Positions 24,832 to 34,505 of a DNA stretch of 48,878 nt are shown one piece after another. The number at the start of each line of letters is the position of its first letter. The stretch's first letter is position 1. The notes under the pieces are model-generated. The model made no database searches, had not been told where the DNA came from, and saw nothing but the letters and a program-made list of their open reading frames with translations. Origin of the DNA: Ramlibacter sp. (GTDB taxonomy: Bacteria; Pseudomonadota; Gammaproteobacteria; Burkholderiales; Burkholderiaceae_C); assembly GCF_028291745.1 (NCBI RefSeq), contig NZ_JAQGNQ010000087.1:1-48878 (forward strand), read 5' to 3'. The position numbers were made by a program, and so were the translations under genes.

Positions 24832-25422
24832 ATGCGGCGCGCAGGGGTACTGCTGGCCGCCGCGCTGCTTGCCTGGGCGTCGGCGGCGCCACGGCCAGCG
24901 GCTGCGCAGGACATCGAGGCAGGCCGCGCGAAAGCGCAGGCCTGCGCCGCCTGCCACGGCGCCGACGGCAACGCCGTTTCGGCGGACTTCCCCAGCCTGG
25001 CCGGCCAGACCTGGCGCTACCTGTACGTGCAGCTGCGCGACTTCAAGGAGGGCCGGCGCAGCAATCCGCTGATGTCACCGATGGCGGCGGCGCTGTCGCG
25101 CGACGACATGATCAACATCGCCAACTTCTATGCGGCGCAGCCGCTGAAACCTGCGGCCTTCGCGGTGGACGAGGCCAAGGCCCGCCTGGGCAAGGCCAAG
25201 GCCGACGAGACGCTGTGCACGATGTGCCACCTGGGTGGCCTGCTCGGACAGAACGAGATCCCGCGGCTGGCCGGGCAGAACTACTCCTACCTGGTCGCGC
25301 AGCTGCAAGCGTTCAAGGCGCGCACGCGCACCAACGATGCGGGCACGATGACGAGCGTGGCGCAGACGCTGAGCGCGGACGATATCGACAACCTGGGGCA
25401 CTATCTCGCCGGTCTGCGGTGA
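24832..25422 (+). CDS. Dihaem cytochrome c4-type protein
   Basis: A 196-residue exported cytochrome c with a signal peptide (cleavage near AAAQ, about residue 26) and two haem-binding motifs, CAACH (38-42) and CTMCH (129-133), each followed by the cytochrome c4-type domain with a distal Met (MSPMA in the first, TMTSVAQ in the second). Two similar domains match the c4 layout. Only 4 bases separate it from the PQQ-dehydrogenase, so it probably carries electrons from that enzyme to the oxidase. Confidence 0.9.
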   Translation: MRRAGVLLAAALLAWASAAPRPAAAQDIEAGRAKAQACAACHGADGNAVSADFPSLAGQTWRYLYVQLRDFKEGRRSNPLMSPMAAALSRDDMINIANFYAAQPLKPAAFAVDEAKARLGKAKADETLCTMCHLGGLLGQNEIPRLAGQNYSYLVAQLQAFKARTRTNDAGTMTSVAQTLSADDIDNLGHYLAGLR

Positions 25423-25440
25423 GAGGAAGGCTCGGATCGG

Positions 25441-25523
25441 ATGTCATCCCGGGCTCGACCCGGGATCCATGCAGCGCATATGCACGCGCCGTCGTGGATT
25501 GCGGGTCAAGCCCGCAATGACAT
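25441..25523. repeat. REP-like inverted repeat, intergenic copy
   Basis: An 83-bp element bounded by ATGTCAT and ATGACAT with hairpins CCCGGGCTCGACCCGGG and GCGGGTCAAGCCCGC; the reverse complement aligns with 1464-1547. It lies between convergent genes (cytochrome and FtsH-like) and may also act as their terminator. Confidence 0.85.
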
Positions 25524-25555
25524 GGGACGCGACCGCCCCTTGCCGCTCACCTCCG

Positions 25556-27715
25556 TCAGGCCGCGGCGTCCGGTGCCGACTCGGCGTTGATCGGGGCGCC
25601 GTTCAGGCCGACCTTGGCGTCGAAACTGAAGCACGCCGCCTCGAACGCGCGGATCTCGCGCAGGGCTTCCTTCAGGCTCATCTCGCCGTGCTCCATCAGC
25701 TTGCCGGCCAAGTGCTCGGTCAGCGGCTTCAGGCGCGCGAGGGTGGCCTTGGTCTCGGCGTAGAGGCGCTCGCTCTGCATCTCCATGATCGCGCGGGTCT
25801 CTTCGTCGACCGTGCGGTTGCCCGAGTCGTTGAGCGCGCCGAAATTCAGGCGCGTCTTGCGGTACATGCCCATCTCGGCCACCGCATGATGCAGCAGCTT
25901 GGTGACGCGGGTGATGTCGTTGTGGGCGCCATTGGTGGTGCCCTCCTCGCCGAAGAACAGTTCCTCGTTGGCCATGCCGCCCAGCAGCACGCGCACGTCG
26001 TGCTCGATGTCGGACTTGGTCTTGAGCAGGTTGTTGCCCTGCTTGTGGAACACGAAGCCCAGCGCGTTGTTGCGCGGGTTGGCCTTCAGCGAGATCTTGA
26101 TGGTCTTCATCTCGGACTGGAGCTTCTCCCAGTCGCCACCGGTCTGCTTGCGCTCCAGTTCGAAGTCCACCAGGAAGTGGCCCCACTCGTGGATCGCGAT
26201 GATGCGGCGATCGCGCTCGCGCTCCTTGGTGGTGTCGCCGTTGACGTTGCCGACCAGCACGCGCTCGGCGGCCTGCATCAGCGTGTCGCCGTCGATCAGG
26301 TCCCCGGCCTGCACCGCGGTGATGCCCGCCTGGTTGACGATGGTCTCCAGGTCGGCGGGGCTGCGGCCTTCGGTGATCTCCACCATGTGGCGCAGGTCCA
26401 GGTTGGAGGCCACCTTGTCGGCGCGGCTGTGCAGGTAGTGCGCGATGATCGCGCCGCGCTCTTCCTTGTTCGGCAGGCGGAAGTCCACCTTCATCTGGAA
26501 GCGGCGCAGCATCGCCTCGTCCATCTGCATGGATTCGCTGTTGAAGTTGGAGGCCACGATCCAGATGATCTCGGCGTCGCTCTTGGTGCGCACGCCATCG
26601 AGGATCGCCAGCAACATGTTCTGCGTGTCGTCGTCGAACTTGCGGTGGCCGCCGCGCTTCATGAACAGGTCCTGCGCCTCGTCGAGGAAGACGATGCAGC
26701 GCTTGCGGCGCTTGGCCATCGAGGCGATGCGCGCCAGCGTGTTCGAACCGCCCGCCACATAGCCCGTCTCGAGGTTGGCGGCGGAGTGGAACAGGATCGG
26801 CAGGTTCAGTTCCTTGGCCAGGTAGCTGGCCAGCTTGGTCTTGCCGGTGCCCGCGGGGCCGCTGAACATCACGTTGAAGGGCTTGTTGATCCCGTACTCG
26901 GCGTACGCGGCGCGCCGGTCGTACTGGTCCTTGATCTGGCGCACTTCGCTCTTGATGTCTTCCATGCCGACGAGATCGTCGAGCGAGCCGTGCACCTGCT
27001 GCGGCTCCACGAAGCGCAGCGACTTGAACTGGCCCTTCATGTGGAAGGCGAGGTAGCCGAGCAGGCCCAGGGTCAGCGCGGCCGACAATGCGCCGCTCAC
27101 GCCGGCCTTCCAGCCGTCTTTTTCGGACTGCGGCCGGGCGCTGGCGAAGCGCTCGTCCAGCTTCTCCAGCATGTCGAGGCTGCTGGCGCTCAGCTCGCCA
27201 CGCGGCACGAAGACCAGCTTGCCGCCCCAGGCGGCGTTGACCGCGCGATCGGAGAAGATCTTGGTCTCCATGTCGCTCGGGTAGTAGGCGTACTGCTTGC
27301 CACCGGACTCGATCAGCAGGATGCGCTCGGACACGTTCCACATCAGCGGCTTGTAGATCACGGTGATGCGGTCCACCGGGTTCTGCTCGAGAAAGCCCAG
27401 CGCCGAGCCGGTGCCGAAGACCACGGGCAGCTTCTCGTTCAGCGTCGACAGCGCGTCGCCGCCAGACCGCTCCGCCATCGCCTTGACCTGCTCGGCCACC
27501 TGCACCTGGCGCTGCCACACGGTGAACGAGTAGCAGGCCGACAGCGGGATGAGGATCGCCACGGCGATCACCAGCAGCTTCACGGCCGTGGTCTGGACGG
27601 CATACCAGTCGGACACGCGCGCGCCCAGTTTCTTCAGAGTGAGCCACACACTCGGCGCGTCCGCGGCGGCGTCGGTCGCCTCCACGGGGTCCTTGTTGGC
27701 GGAAAGTTCGGACAT
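25556..27715 (-). CDS. Divergent FtsH-like AAA+ zinc protease
   Basis: A 719-residue membrane protease with FtsH order: TM about 45-64, periplasmic domain, TM about 205-224, AAA+ domain, M41 peptidase. Walker A is GPAGTGKT (286-293), Walker B IVFLDEAQ (342-349), zinc site HEWGH (509-513) and a candidate third ligand D600 (GAHNDI). It is clearly not canonical FtsH: the pore loop reads YVAGGS instead of FVG-type, the second region of homology (LRRFQMKV) lacks the usual GRFDR, and the periplasmic domain is larger. Probably a specialised quality-control paralogue in the inner membrane. ATG at 27715 with AGGAA upstream. Confidence 0.85.
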   Translation of the reverse strand: MSELSANKDPVEATDAAADAPSVWLTLKKLGARVSDWYAVQTTAVKLLVIAVAILIPLSACYSFTVWQRQVQVAEQVKAMAERSGGDALSTLNEKLPVVFGTGSALGFLEQNPVDRITVIYKPLMWNVSERILLIESGGKQYAYYPSDMETKIFSDRAVNAAWGGKLVFVPRGELSASSLDMLEKLDERFASARPQSEKDGWKAGVSGALSAALTLGLLGYLAFHMKGQFKSLRFVEPQQVHGSLDDLVGMEDIKSEVRQIKDQYDRRAAYAEYGINKPFNVMFSGPAGTGKTKLASYLAKELNLPILFHSAANLETGYVAGGSNTLARIASMAKRRKRCIVFLDEAQDLFMKRGGHRKFDDDTQNMLLAILDGVRTKSDAEIIWIVASNFNSESMQMDEAMLRRFQMKVDFRLPNKEERGAIIAHYLHSRADKVASNLDLRHMVEITEGRSPADLETIVNQAGITAVQAGDLIDGDTLMQAAERVLVGNVNGDTTKERERDRRIIAIHEWGHFLVDFELERKQTGGDWEKLQSEMKTIKISLKANPRNNALGFVFHKQGNNLLKTKSDIEHDVRVLLGGMANEELFFGEEGTTNGAHNDITRVTKLLHHAVAEMGMYRKTRLNFGALNDSGNRTVDEETRAIMEMQSERLYAETKATLARLKPLTEHLAGKLMEHGEMSLKEALREIRAFEAACFSFDAKVGLNGAPINAESAPDAAA

Positions 27716-27807
27716 GCTGTTCCTGCTAAGAGGTTGCCGCGCGGCGCGCGGCAACACGAAATGTGTTCTGGCGGCCCCTGCGCGGGGACGGCTCCACTGT
27801 CAGAGTC

Positions 27808-27815
27808 ATCCTACA
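27808..27815 (+). promoter_or_regulatory. ATCCTACA motif upstream of putative ncRNA
   Basis: Plus-strand ATCCTACA in the 547-bp gap between the divergent genes at 27715 and 28263; the only thing downstream before terminators is the structured region described below. Confidence 0.4.
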
Positions 27816-27849
27816 GAAAGGGTTCCGTAGAGGCGAGTTCAATAAAAGG

Positions 27850-27989
27850 GATGGTGTCGGCGTTCAGCCACGCGACGTGACAAATTCCCGAACCGGGCTG
27901 TTGGCATTTCGCCGCACTCCGCTGCCGTCGGGCTCGGACGGAACCCGGCACGGCTTGTGCAATCGAACCGATTGAGCCGGGTTCTTTTT
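27850..27989 (+). ncRNA. Candidate structured small RNA
   Basis: No gene is recognisable in 27716-28262, yet the plus strand folds strongly: a 5-bp hairpin CCGTC/GACGG (27925-27941), then an outer 9-bp perfect stem GAACCCGGC (27941-27949) with GCCGGGTTC (27976-27984) enclosing a 6-bp stem CAATCG/CGATTG (27960-27974), ending in TTTTT. A second terminator follows at 28013-28049. With no upstream plus-strand coding sequence these terminators must end a noncoding transcript. The 5' end is a guess from the ATCCTACA motif. No Rfam family recognised. Confidence 0.5.
27941..27989 (+). terminator. Intrinsic terminator, nested hairpin
   Basis: 9-bp perfect stem with an inner 6-bp hairpin in its loop, followed by five T residues; plus-strand direction only. 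Confidence 0.7.
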
Positions 27990-28012
27990 CAAGTTTCTTT
28001 CCCGGCTACTTA

Positions 28013-28049
28013 TCCCCTCGGGGCACCAGTGGCCCCCGGGGGATTTTTT
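28013..28049 (+). terminator. Second intrinsic terminator
   Basis: Stem TCCCC/GGGGA plus GGGGC/GCCCC (one mismatch and one wobble between them), 7-nt loop ACCAGTG, then six T residues. Situated 24 bases after the first terminator. Confidence 0.75.
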
Positions 28050-28262
28050 ATTGTGCTCCGCGCACGCAAACGGGGCGCCCGGCCCGCACGACACCCCTAC
28101 CTGCCCGGCGGACATGCACCGTCGCGCTTGCCTCCCGGTCCGCAATGACGTTCCCCCGCGACGCTCGCCCGAAAGAGCGACCGTGCGGCACCGTGGCCGC
28201 TCATCAATGCCTCTATAGTCCTCCCCGACGCACGTTGAACAAGACCGGACGAGGAAGAAGCA

Positions 28263-28907
28263 ATGAAGGAAGTTGGGCAGGGGCACGGCTTGGGCCGGGC
28301 CTGGCAGGGAGCGCTCGCGTTTGCCGTGCTGGCGTGCGCGGCCGGCGGCAGCGCCGCCGGCGAGATGTTCCAGTGCGGCAAGGTGTTCCAGGATCGCCCC
28401 TGCGAGCAGACGGATGTGCAGCAGCGTTTTTCGCGCACGCAGGGCACCTTCGCCATCGAGCAGGTCAACCCCACCACGGACCAGGACTGCGCGCGCGTGG
28501 CGGCCGACGCCATGGCGTGGTGGCGGCGCATGGCCGCGGGCGAGCCCATGGAAAAGCTGCAGGCCGAGATCCAGGACCAGAAGATCAGCCGCTACGCCAA
28601 GAGCGTGCTGCGCGACGTGCTGATCGCGGTGAAGAACTCCACCGGGTCGCAACGCGAGGTGCGCGGCGAGTTCGAGACGCACTGCATGGCCTACAAGCGC
28701 CGCAACGGCTACGCGACCGAGCGCGACCTCGCCTCGCCGACAGCCAGTGGGGGTGCCGCGCTTGGGACCGACGCGGCGCGACAGTCGCCGCGCCAGGCAG
28801 AGGTGGATGCCCGCCGGGCGGAGATCGAGGCGCGGCAGGCGCAAGCCGAAGCGCGCCGGGCCGAAGCGGTCCGCGCCCGCGCCCTGCGCTCGCAGCAGCA
28901 GTTCTGA
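28263..28907 (+). CDS. Exported protein of unknown function
   Basis: A 214-residue protein with an N-terminal export signal (about residues 12-34, ALAFAVLACAAGGSAAG), then a short segment MFQCGKVFQDRPCEQTD reminiscent of the DUF4124 module that starts many periplasmic proteins with a cysteine pair, a helical domain, and a C-terminal charged coiled coil (RRAEIEARQAQAEARRAEA). GAGGAAG upstream of the ATG. Followed 8 bases later by the J-domain-like gene, so probably an operon. Confidence 0.75.
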   Translation: MKEVGQGHGLGRAWQGALAFAVLACAAGGSAAGEMFQCGKVFQDRPCEQTDVQQRFSRTQGTFAIEQVNPTTDQDCARVAADAMAWWRRMAAGEPMEKLQAEIQDQKISRYAKSVLRDVLIAVKNSTGSQREVRGEFETHCMAYKRRNGYATERDLASPTASGGAALGTDAARQSPRQAEVDARRAEIEARQAQAEARRAEAVRARALRSQQQF

Positions 28908-28915
28908 GCAGCACC

Positions 28916-29641
28916 ATGCGATCTGCTTACCTCGTGCTGGGGGTGCCCGGCAACGCCACCCCCGAAGAAATCGAACAGGCCTTCCGTACGGCCGAACACC
29001 AGTTCCCACGCGAACGGCTCGCGGAAGAAGAAGGCGCGCTCGGCCGCATGGGCGAGATCCGCAACGCCTACAAGGTGCTGCGCGACCCGGAGTCGCGCGC
29101 CGCGCACGACCGGAAACTGCAGGAGACGGCGCGCCCGCGGCCGCGTCCCCGCACGGTGATCGTGGAGTCCGACGAGCCCTCGCCGGCACGCCGCATGCTG
29201 CTGGCCGGCGTGCTGCTGGCCGCCGTCCTGTTCGCTGCCGCGGGCTTCATCAACTGGCGCACGGCGCAAACCCGCAAGGAAGAGGCAGCGATCCAGCTGG
29301 CCACCCAGAAGGCGGCCGCCGAGGCCGCGGAACAGAAGCGGCTGGACGACGAACGCCAGGCCCAGCTGCGCACCGCGCAGGCGAAGCAGGCCGAATTGAA
29401 CGAGCGGCGACTGGCCATGGAGTCGCGCTACAGCGCCGCCAACGCGGCGGCCGTGCTGCAGTCCCAGGAGTTCAGTGCCGCCAACGCGCGGCGGACGGAG
29501 CTGTACGAGCAGCAACGCCGCGAGTCCTCGCGGGTGGAGGATGAGCGCCGCGCCGCCTACGAGGCGCGGATGCGCACCGAAAGCGACAAGGCGCGCATCC
29601 GCGCCTTGTGCCTGCAGAACTACCACCGCGTCGACTGCTGA
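28916..29641 (+). CDS. Membrane-anchored J-domain-like protein without HPD
   Basis: A 241-residue protein. Residues 1-65 have the J-domain layout (SAYLVLGVPGNATPEEIEQAF ... IRNAYKVLRDPESRAAHD) but the HPD tripeptide between helices II and III is missing (QFPRERL), so it should not stimulate DnaK ATPase. A single transmembrane helix (about 97-116) is followed by a long Ala/Glu/Lys/Arg-rich coiled coil and a Cys-containing end (LCLQNYHRVDC). It is cytoplasmic at the N-terminus and periplasmic after the helix, or the reverse. Eight bases separate it from the exported protein upstream. Confidence 0.75.
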   Translation: MRSAYLVLGVPGNATPEEIEQAFRTAEHQFPRERLAEEEGALGRMGEIRNAYKVLRDPESRAAHDRKLQETARPRPRPRTVIVESDEPSPARRMLLAGVLLAAVLFAAAGFINWRTAQTRKEEAAIQLATQKAAAEAAEQKRLDDERQAQLRTAQAKQAELNERRLAMESRYSAANAAAVLQSQEFSAANARRTELYEQQRRESSRVEDERRAAYEARMRTESDKARIRALCLQNYHRVDC

Positions 29642-29678
29642 AGCGCGGCGGCCCGGATGAAGCGGGCACACTAGCGCC

Positions 29679-31409
<1,731 letters not shown>

Positions 31410-31467
31410 CTACGCGGGGGCCGCCCGGCGAATCGTGGATGATCGCGGCTGCATAGCAGGAGCCCCC

Positions 31468-32631
31468 ATGAAGATCGTCGAGATCCGCGAGAAAACCGTT
31501 CCCATCAGTTCCCCGATCCGCAACGCCTACATCGATTTCAGCAAGATGACGCTCAGCCTGGTGGCCGTCATCACGGATGTGATTCGCGACGGCCGGCCGG
31601 TCGTGGGCTACGGCTTCAATTCCAACGGCCGCTACGGCCAGGGCCAGCTGATGCGCGAACGCTTCCTGCCCCGCGTGACCGAGGCCAGGCCCGACGCGCT
31701 GCTCGATGCCCGCGGCGTCCTCGATCCGCACAAGGTGTGGGACACGATGTTCAAGAACGAGAAGCCGGGCGGCCACGGCGAGCGCTCGGTGGCGATCGGC
31801 ACGATCGACATGGCGGTCTGGGATGCGGTGGCCAAGATCGAGAACAAGCCGCTGTTCCAGCTGCTGGCCGACCGCTACGGCGACGGCTCCGTGAACCGGA
31901 AAGTGTTCGTCTATGCGGCCGGCGGCTACTACTACCCGGGCAAGGACGACGCGCAGCTCAAGGACGAGATGCGCAGCTATCTCGACCGCGGCTATTCCGT
32001 GGTGAAGATGAAGATCGGCGGCGCCTCGCTCGCCGAAGACCTGCGCCGCATCGACTCCGTGCTGTCCATCCTGCAGGACGGCCAGCGCCTGTGCGTGGAT
32101 GCCAACGGCCGCTTCGACCTGGACACGGCCATCGCCTATGCCAAGGCGCTCTCGCAGTACAACCTGTTCTGGTACGAGGAGGCCGGCGATCCGCTGGACT
32201 ACGAACTGCAGGCCGTGCTGCGCAGCTACTACAAGAACCCGATGGCGACGGGCGAGAACCTGTTCTCGATGCAGGACGCGCGCAACCTGGTGCGCTACGG
32301 CGGCATGCGGCCGGACCGCGACTGGCTGCAGTTCGACTGCGCCCTCTCCTATGGCCTGGTCGAATACCTGCGCACGCTCGAGATGCTCGCGCAGCACGGC
32401 TGGTCGGCCAGCCGCTGCGTGCCGCACGGCGGCCACCAGATGTCGCTGAACATCGCTGCCGGGCTGGGCCTGGGCGGCAACGAGTCCTATCCGGACCTGT
32501 TCCAGCCCTATGGCGGCTTCCCCGACGGCGTGCGGGTCGAGAACAGCTACGTCACGATGCCCGACCTGCCCGGCATCGGCTTCGAGGGCAAGAGCGACCT
32601 GATCAAGGAGATGCGCGCGCTCTCGGAGTAA
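31468..32631 (+). CDS. D-tartrate dehydratase
   Basis: A 387-residue enolase-superfamily enzyme. From memory the sequence closely follows the characterised Bradyrhizobium D-tartrate dehydratase: ISSPIRNAYIDFSKM at the start, EKPGGHGERSVAIGTIDMAVW, catalytic Lys in VVKMKIGG, metal ligands in DANGRFDLD and the second in EEAGDPLD, and the general base His in CVPHGGHQMSLN. It removes water from D-tartrate to give oxaloacetate. AGGAG upstream of the ATG. It follows the dehydratase gene, and converges with the cytochrome gene 10 bases downstream. Confidence 0.9.
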   Translation: MKIVEIREKTVPISSPIRNAYIDFSKMTLSLVAVITDVIRDGRPVVGYGFNSNGRYGQGQLMRERFLPRVTEARPDALLDARGVLDPHKVWDTMFKNEKPGGHGERSVAIGTIDMAVWDAVAKIENKPLFQLLADRYGDGSVNRKVFVYAAGGYYYPGKDDAQLKDEMRSYLDRGYSVVKMKIGGASLAEDLRRIDSVLSILQDGQRLCVDANGRFDLDTAIAYAKALSQYNLFWYEEAGDPLDYELQAVLRSYYKNPMATGENLFSMQDARNLVRYGGMRPDRDWLQFDCALSYGLVEYLRTLEMLAQHGWSASRCVPHGGHQMSLNIAAGLGLGGNESYPDLFQPYGGFPDGVRVENSYVTMPDLPGIGFEGKSDLIKEMRALSE

Positions 32632-32641
32632 GCACCCGGCC

Positions 32642-33700
32642 CTATTCGCTCGCGGCGGCGTCGGCGGCCGCGGAGGGCGTGGTGGCCGGAGACTCCCAGT
32701 CCCGCGCCGCGCGCACCGTGTCGCCGAAGATCGTGGCGCTTTCGAGGAGCCAGGCCTTGGCGTCGGCCGACAGCGCCACGGGCCGGCGGTGCGCGTCCAC
32801 CGGCATGCGGTCCTCGCGCACGGCGCGGATCAGGCGGTCGATTTCGCCGGCCGCGTGCGCCGGCGTGGTCAGCAGCACCGGGCGCTGCATGTGCTGCGAA
32901 TTGTCCGGCGCGTGGCACGCCGTGCATTGCGCGTCGCGCAGGTGCAGCGCGAGATCCCGGTACTGCCGCTCCAGCTTGGGCAGGAAGGGATTCTCGGGGC
33001 GGTACATGCCGTCGAAGGCGGCCACGGCCGGCTGCGTGCGGCCGCCGTCATCGGTCCACAACCACTGGCCGCCGAAGCGCCGGGCGATGATCTCCACGTC
33101 CTGCAGCGGCGGCGTGGTCGCGCGGCTCGTGAACTGCGCCACATGCACGCTGCCGGTCTGCGGCTGCAGCCAGAGCAGCAGGCCGTTGGCATGCTGGTAG
33201 GTGCGCCATTTCTGCGCGTCGTGCCAGAACGGCGTCGGATATTGCCCGGGCGGCAGCCGGTTGCGGAAAGCCGTCTCCAGCCGCACCAGGTAGTGGTTCT
33301 CCTGCGCCACCCACTCCACCTGGTAGCGGCCATTGAACATGAACAGCGGTGCATACAGTTGCGTCCACAAGTCGGGCGACAACTGGGTCAGCGTACTGGC
33401 CGCGAGGCTCGCCTGCGGCTCGGCGCTCTGGCGGCCCCACAGCACGATCTGCGGCAGGCGCGCACGCAGTGCGTCGCTGCCGCGAAGCGCCTCGCGACAG
33501 CGCTCGAAGGCGGCGATGTCGTTGGCCGGTGCCAGCGGGCAGTGTTCGGCAAGCAGCGCCGCCAGTTCGCCGGCCGTGCGTGCAATCGCCGGCGGCACGC
33601 TCGCACTCTCCTGCGCATGCACCGTGCTTGCCTGCCAGAACAGCGCTGCGGCCAGCAGCGCCAGTGCACGTGCCGGCCAGGTTCTTCCTTGCGTTCCCAT
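32642..33700 (-). CDS. Exported monohaem cytochrome-type protein
   Basis: A 352-residue exported protein (signal peptide ALALLAAALFWQASTVHA). A long N-terminal region of unknown fold precedes one haem motif, CTACH, at about residue 253, followed by a Met-rich stretch (APDNSQHMQRP) that could supply the distal ligand. The C-terminal helical part ends acidic/Ala-rich. It does not match a family I can name. GGGAGG upstream of the ATG at 33700. A 20-bp palindrome sharing its core with the one at the monooxygenase promoter lies about 140 bp upstream. Confidence 0.75.
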   Translation of the reverse strand: MGTQGRTWPARALALLAAALFWQASTVHAQESASVPPAIARTAGELAALLAEHCPLAPANDIAAFERCREALRGSDALRARLPQIVLWGRQSAEPQASLAASTLTQLSPDLWTQLYAPLFMFNGRYQVEWVAQENHYLVRLETAFRNRLPPGQYPTPFWHDAQKWRTYQHANGLLLWLQPQTGSVHVAQFTSRATTPPLQDVEIIARRFGGQWLWTDDGGRTQPAVAAFDGMYRPENPFLPKLERQYRDLALHLRDAQCTACHAPDNSQHMQRPVLLTTPAHAAGEIDRLIRAVREDRMPVDAHRRPVALSADAKAWLLESATIFGDTVRAARDWESPATTPSAAADAAASE

Positions 33701-33838
33701 GCTTGCCTCCCTCTGTGTCGTCGGACCACTTTGAAAGAAGCGGCAAGCGGGGACAAGGGCGCGGTGGCCAGGCGGCAGGGCCGTCGGCGGGCTGCCGTGA
33801 CATCTGCTCACCGGCACTAACGGCGGCTCACACGGTGC

Positions 33839-33858
33839 AACGTTGCGCGCGCAACGTT
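33839..33858. promoter_or_regulatory. 20-bp perfect palindrome AACGTTGCGCGCGCAACGTT
   Basis: Its 14-bp core GTTGCGCGCGCAAC is identical to the palindrome overlapping the FAD-monooxygenase promoter (4741-4756). Possibly a second site of the same regulator. Confidence 0.55.
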
Positions 33859-33985
33859 CGGTGCCGCCGCGCGGACCAGTGGCACGCATCGACGAATAGC
33901 TCACGAAAGTTCTCTGGCCTTCATGGTGATGTTGCATGCATGCCCGCGCGGCCGTTCGTCCGAAGGGCGCGAGCGGCTGCATTTC

Positions 33986-33993
33986 TGTAGGAC
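33986..33993 (-). promoter_or_regulatory. GTCCTACA motif, no assigned gene
   Basis: Exact octamer on the minus strand; the next minus gene start is 286 bp away, while the plus gene at 34082 is 89 bp away in the wrong orientation. Confidence 0.35.
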
Positions 33994-34081
33994 CGCGCCG
34001 CAAGCGTGTAACCCGGACCCACAGCCGCGCACCTGCTGACGCACACTCCCGGCCCAGGAAAGAAGTACAAGGGAGCGCGAC

Positions 34082-34459
34082 ATGGAAAGGATCTGGGGGC
34101 CGCTCAATGGCTTCTATCTCGCGGCTTATGCGGCGCCTGCCGGCGACGGCGAACATTTCGCGAGCTATGCCAAGGTGTGCTGGACCCGGCCGCAAAGCTA
34201 CTGGCAGGCGGACTGCGCCTTCAAGCTCTTCGGCGGCGAGCACCACCGCTCGCCGGAAGGCGCGCTGCGCGCCGTGGCCGCCGACGCGGCCAACGAGATC
34301 TCCTACCTGCCGCGGCATGCGCGCTCGGTCGCCGAGCATCGCCAGCGGCAGCGGCTGCACGCGGCCCTCTCGGCGCTGTTCGCCACCGCCTCGTCGCGCC
34401 ATCGCCTGCACCCTGATGCACCCCGTCGCGGACGCGATCAATTCATTCACAGCTTCTGA
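34082..34459 (+). CDS. Conserved-looking small protein, unknown function
   Basis: A 125-residue soluble protein starting MERIWGPLNGFYLAAYAAP; the middle has ASYAKVCWTRPQSYWQADC and an Ala-rich helix (ALRAVAADAANEISYL). The last 30 residues are basic. AAGGGAG lies 4 bases upstream of the ATG. No family recognised. It might bind a small ligand given its compact aromatic N-terminal half, but there is no real evidence. Confidence 0.65.
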   Translation: MERIWGPLNGFYLAAYAAPAGDGEHFASYAKVCWTRPQSYWQADCAFKLFGGEHHRSPEGALRAVAADAANEISYLPRHARSVAEHRQRQRLHAALSALFATASSRHRLHPDAPRRGRDQFIHSF

Positions 34460-34505
34460 GGTCCGCTGCTGATTTCGTAGCAGCGAACCCACAGCGAGGC
34501 CGCCG

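Larger units (their letters stand above)
33701..34081. other. 381-bp intergenic region with palindrome and octamer
   Basis: No credible gene on either strand. It holds the divergent starts of the cytochrome (minus) and the 125-residue protein (plus), a 20-bp perfect palindrome (33839-33858), and a minus-strand GTCCTACA (33986-33993). No convincing -35/-10 pair was found around the palindrome. Confidence 0.7.

Noticed and set aside
23106..24971. Long antisense frame opposite the PQQ dehydrogenase
   Set aside because: High GC third positions give a 621-codon shadow; composition (His/Val/Ala/Gly runs) and lack of motifs argue against it.
27852..27881. Nine-codon frame before the putative ncRNA
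   Set aside because: Too short and without a ribosome-binding site; a leader peptide cannot be supported.
33922..34038. 38-codon plus-strand frame (MVMLHACPRG...) in the 381-bp gap
   Set aside because: No ribosome-binding site, Cys/Arg/Pro-rich chance composition.
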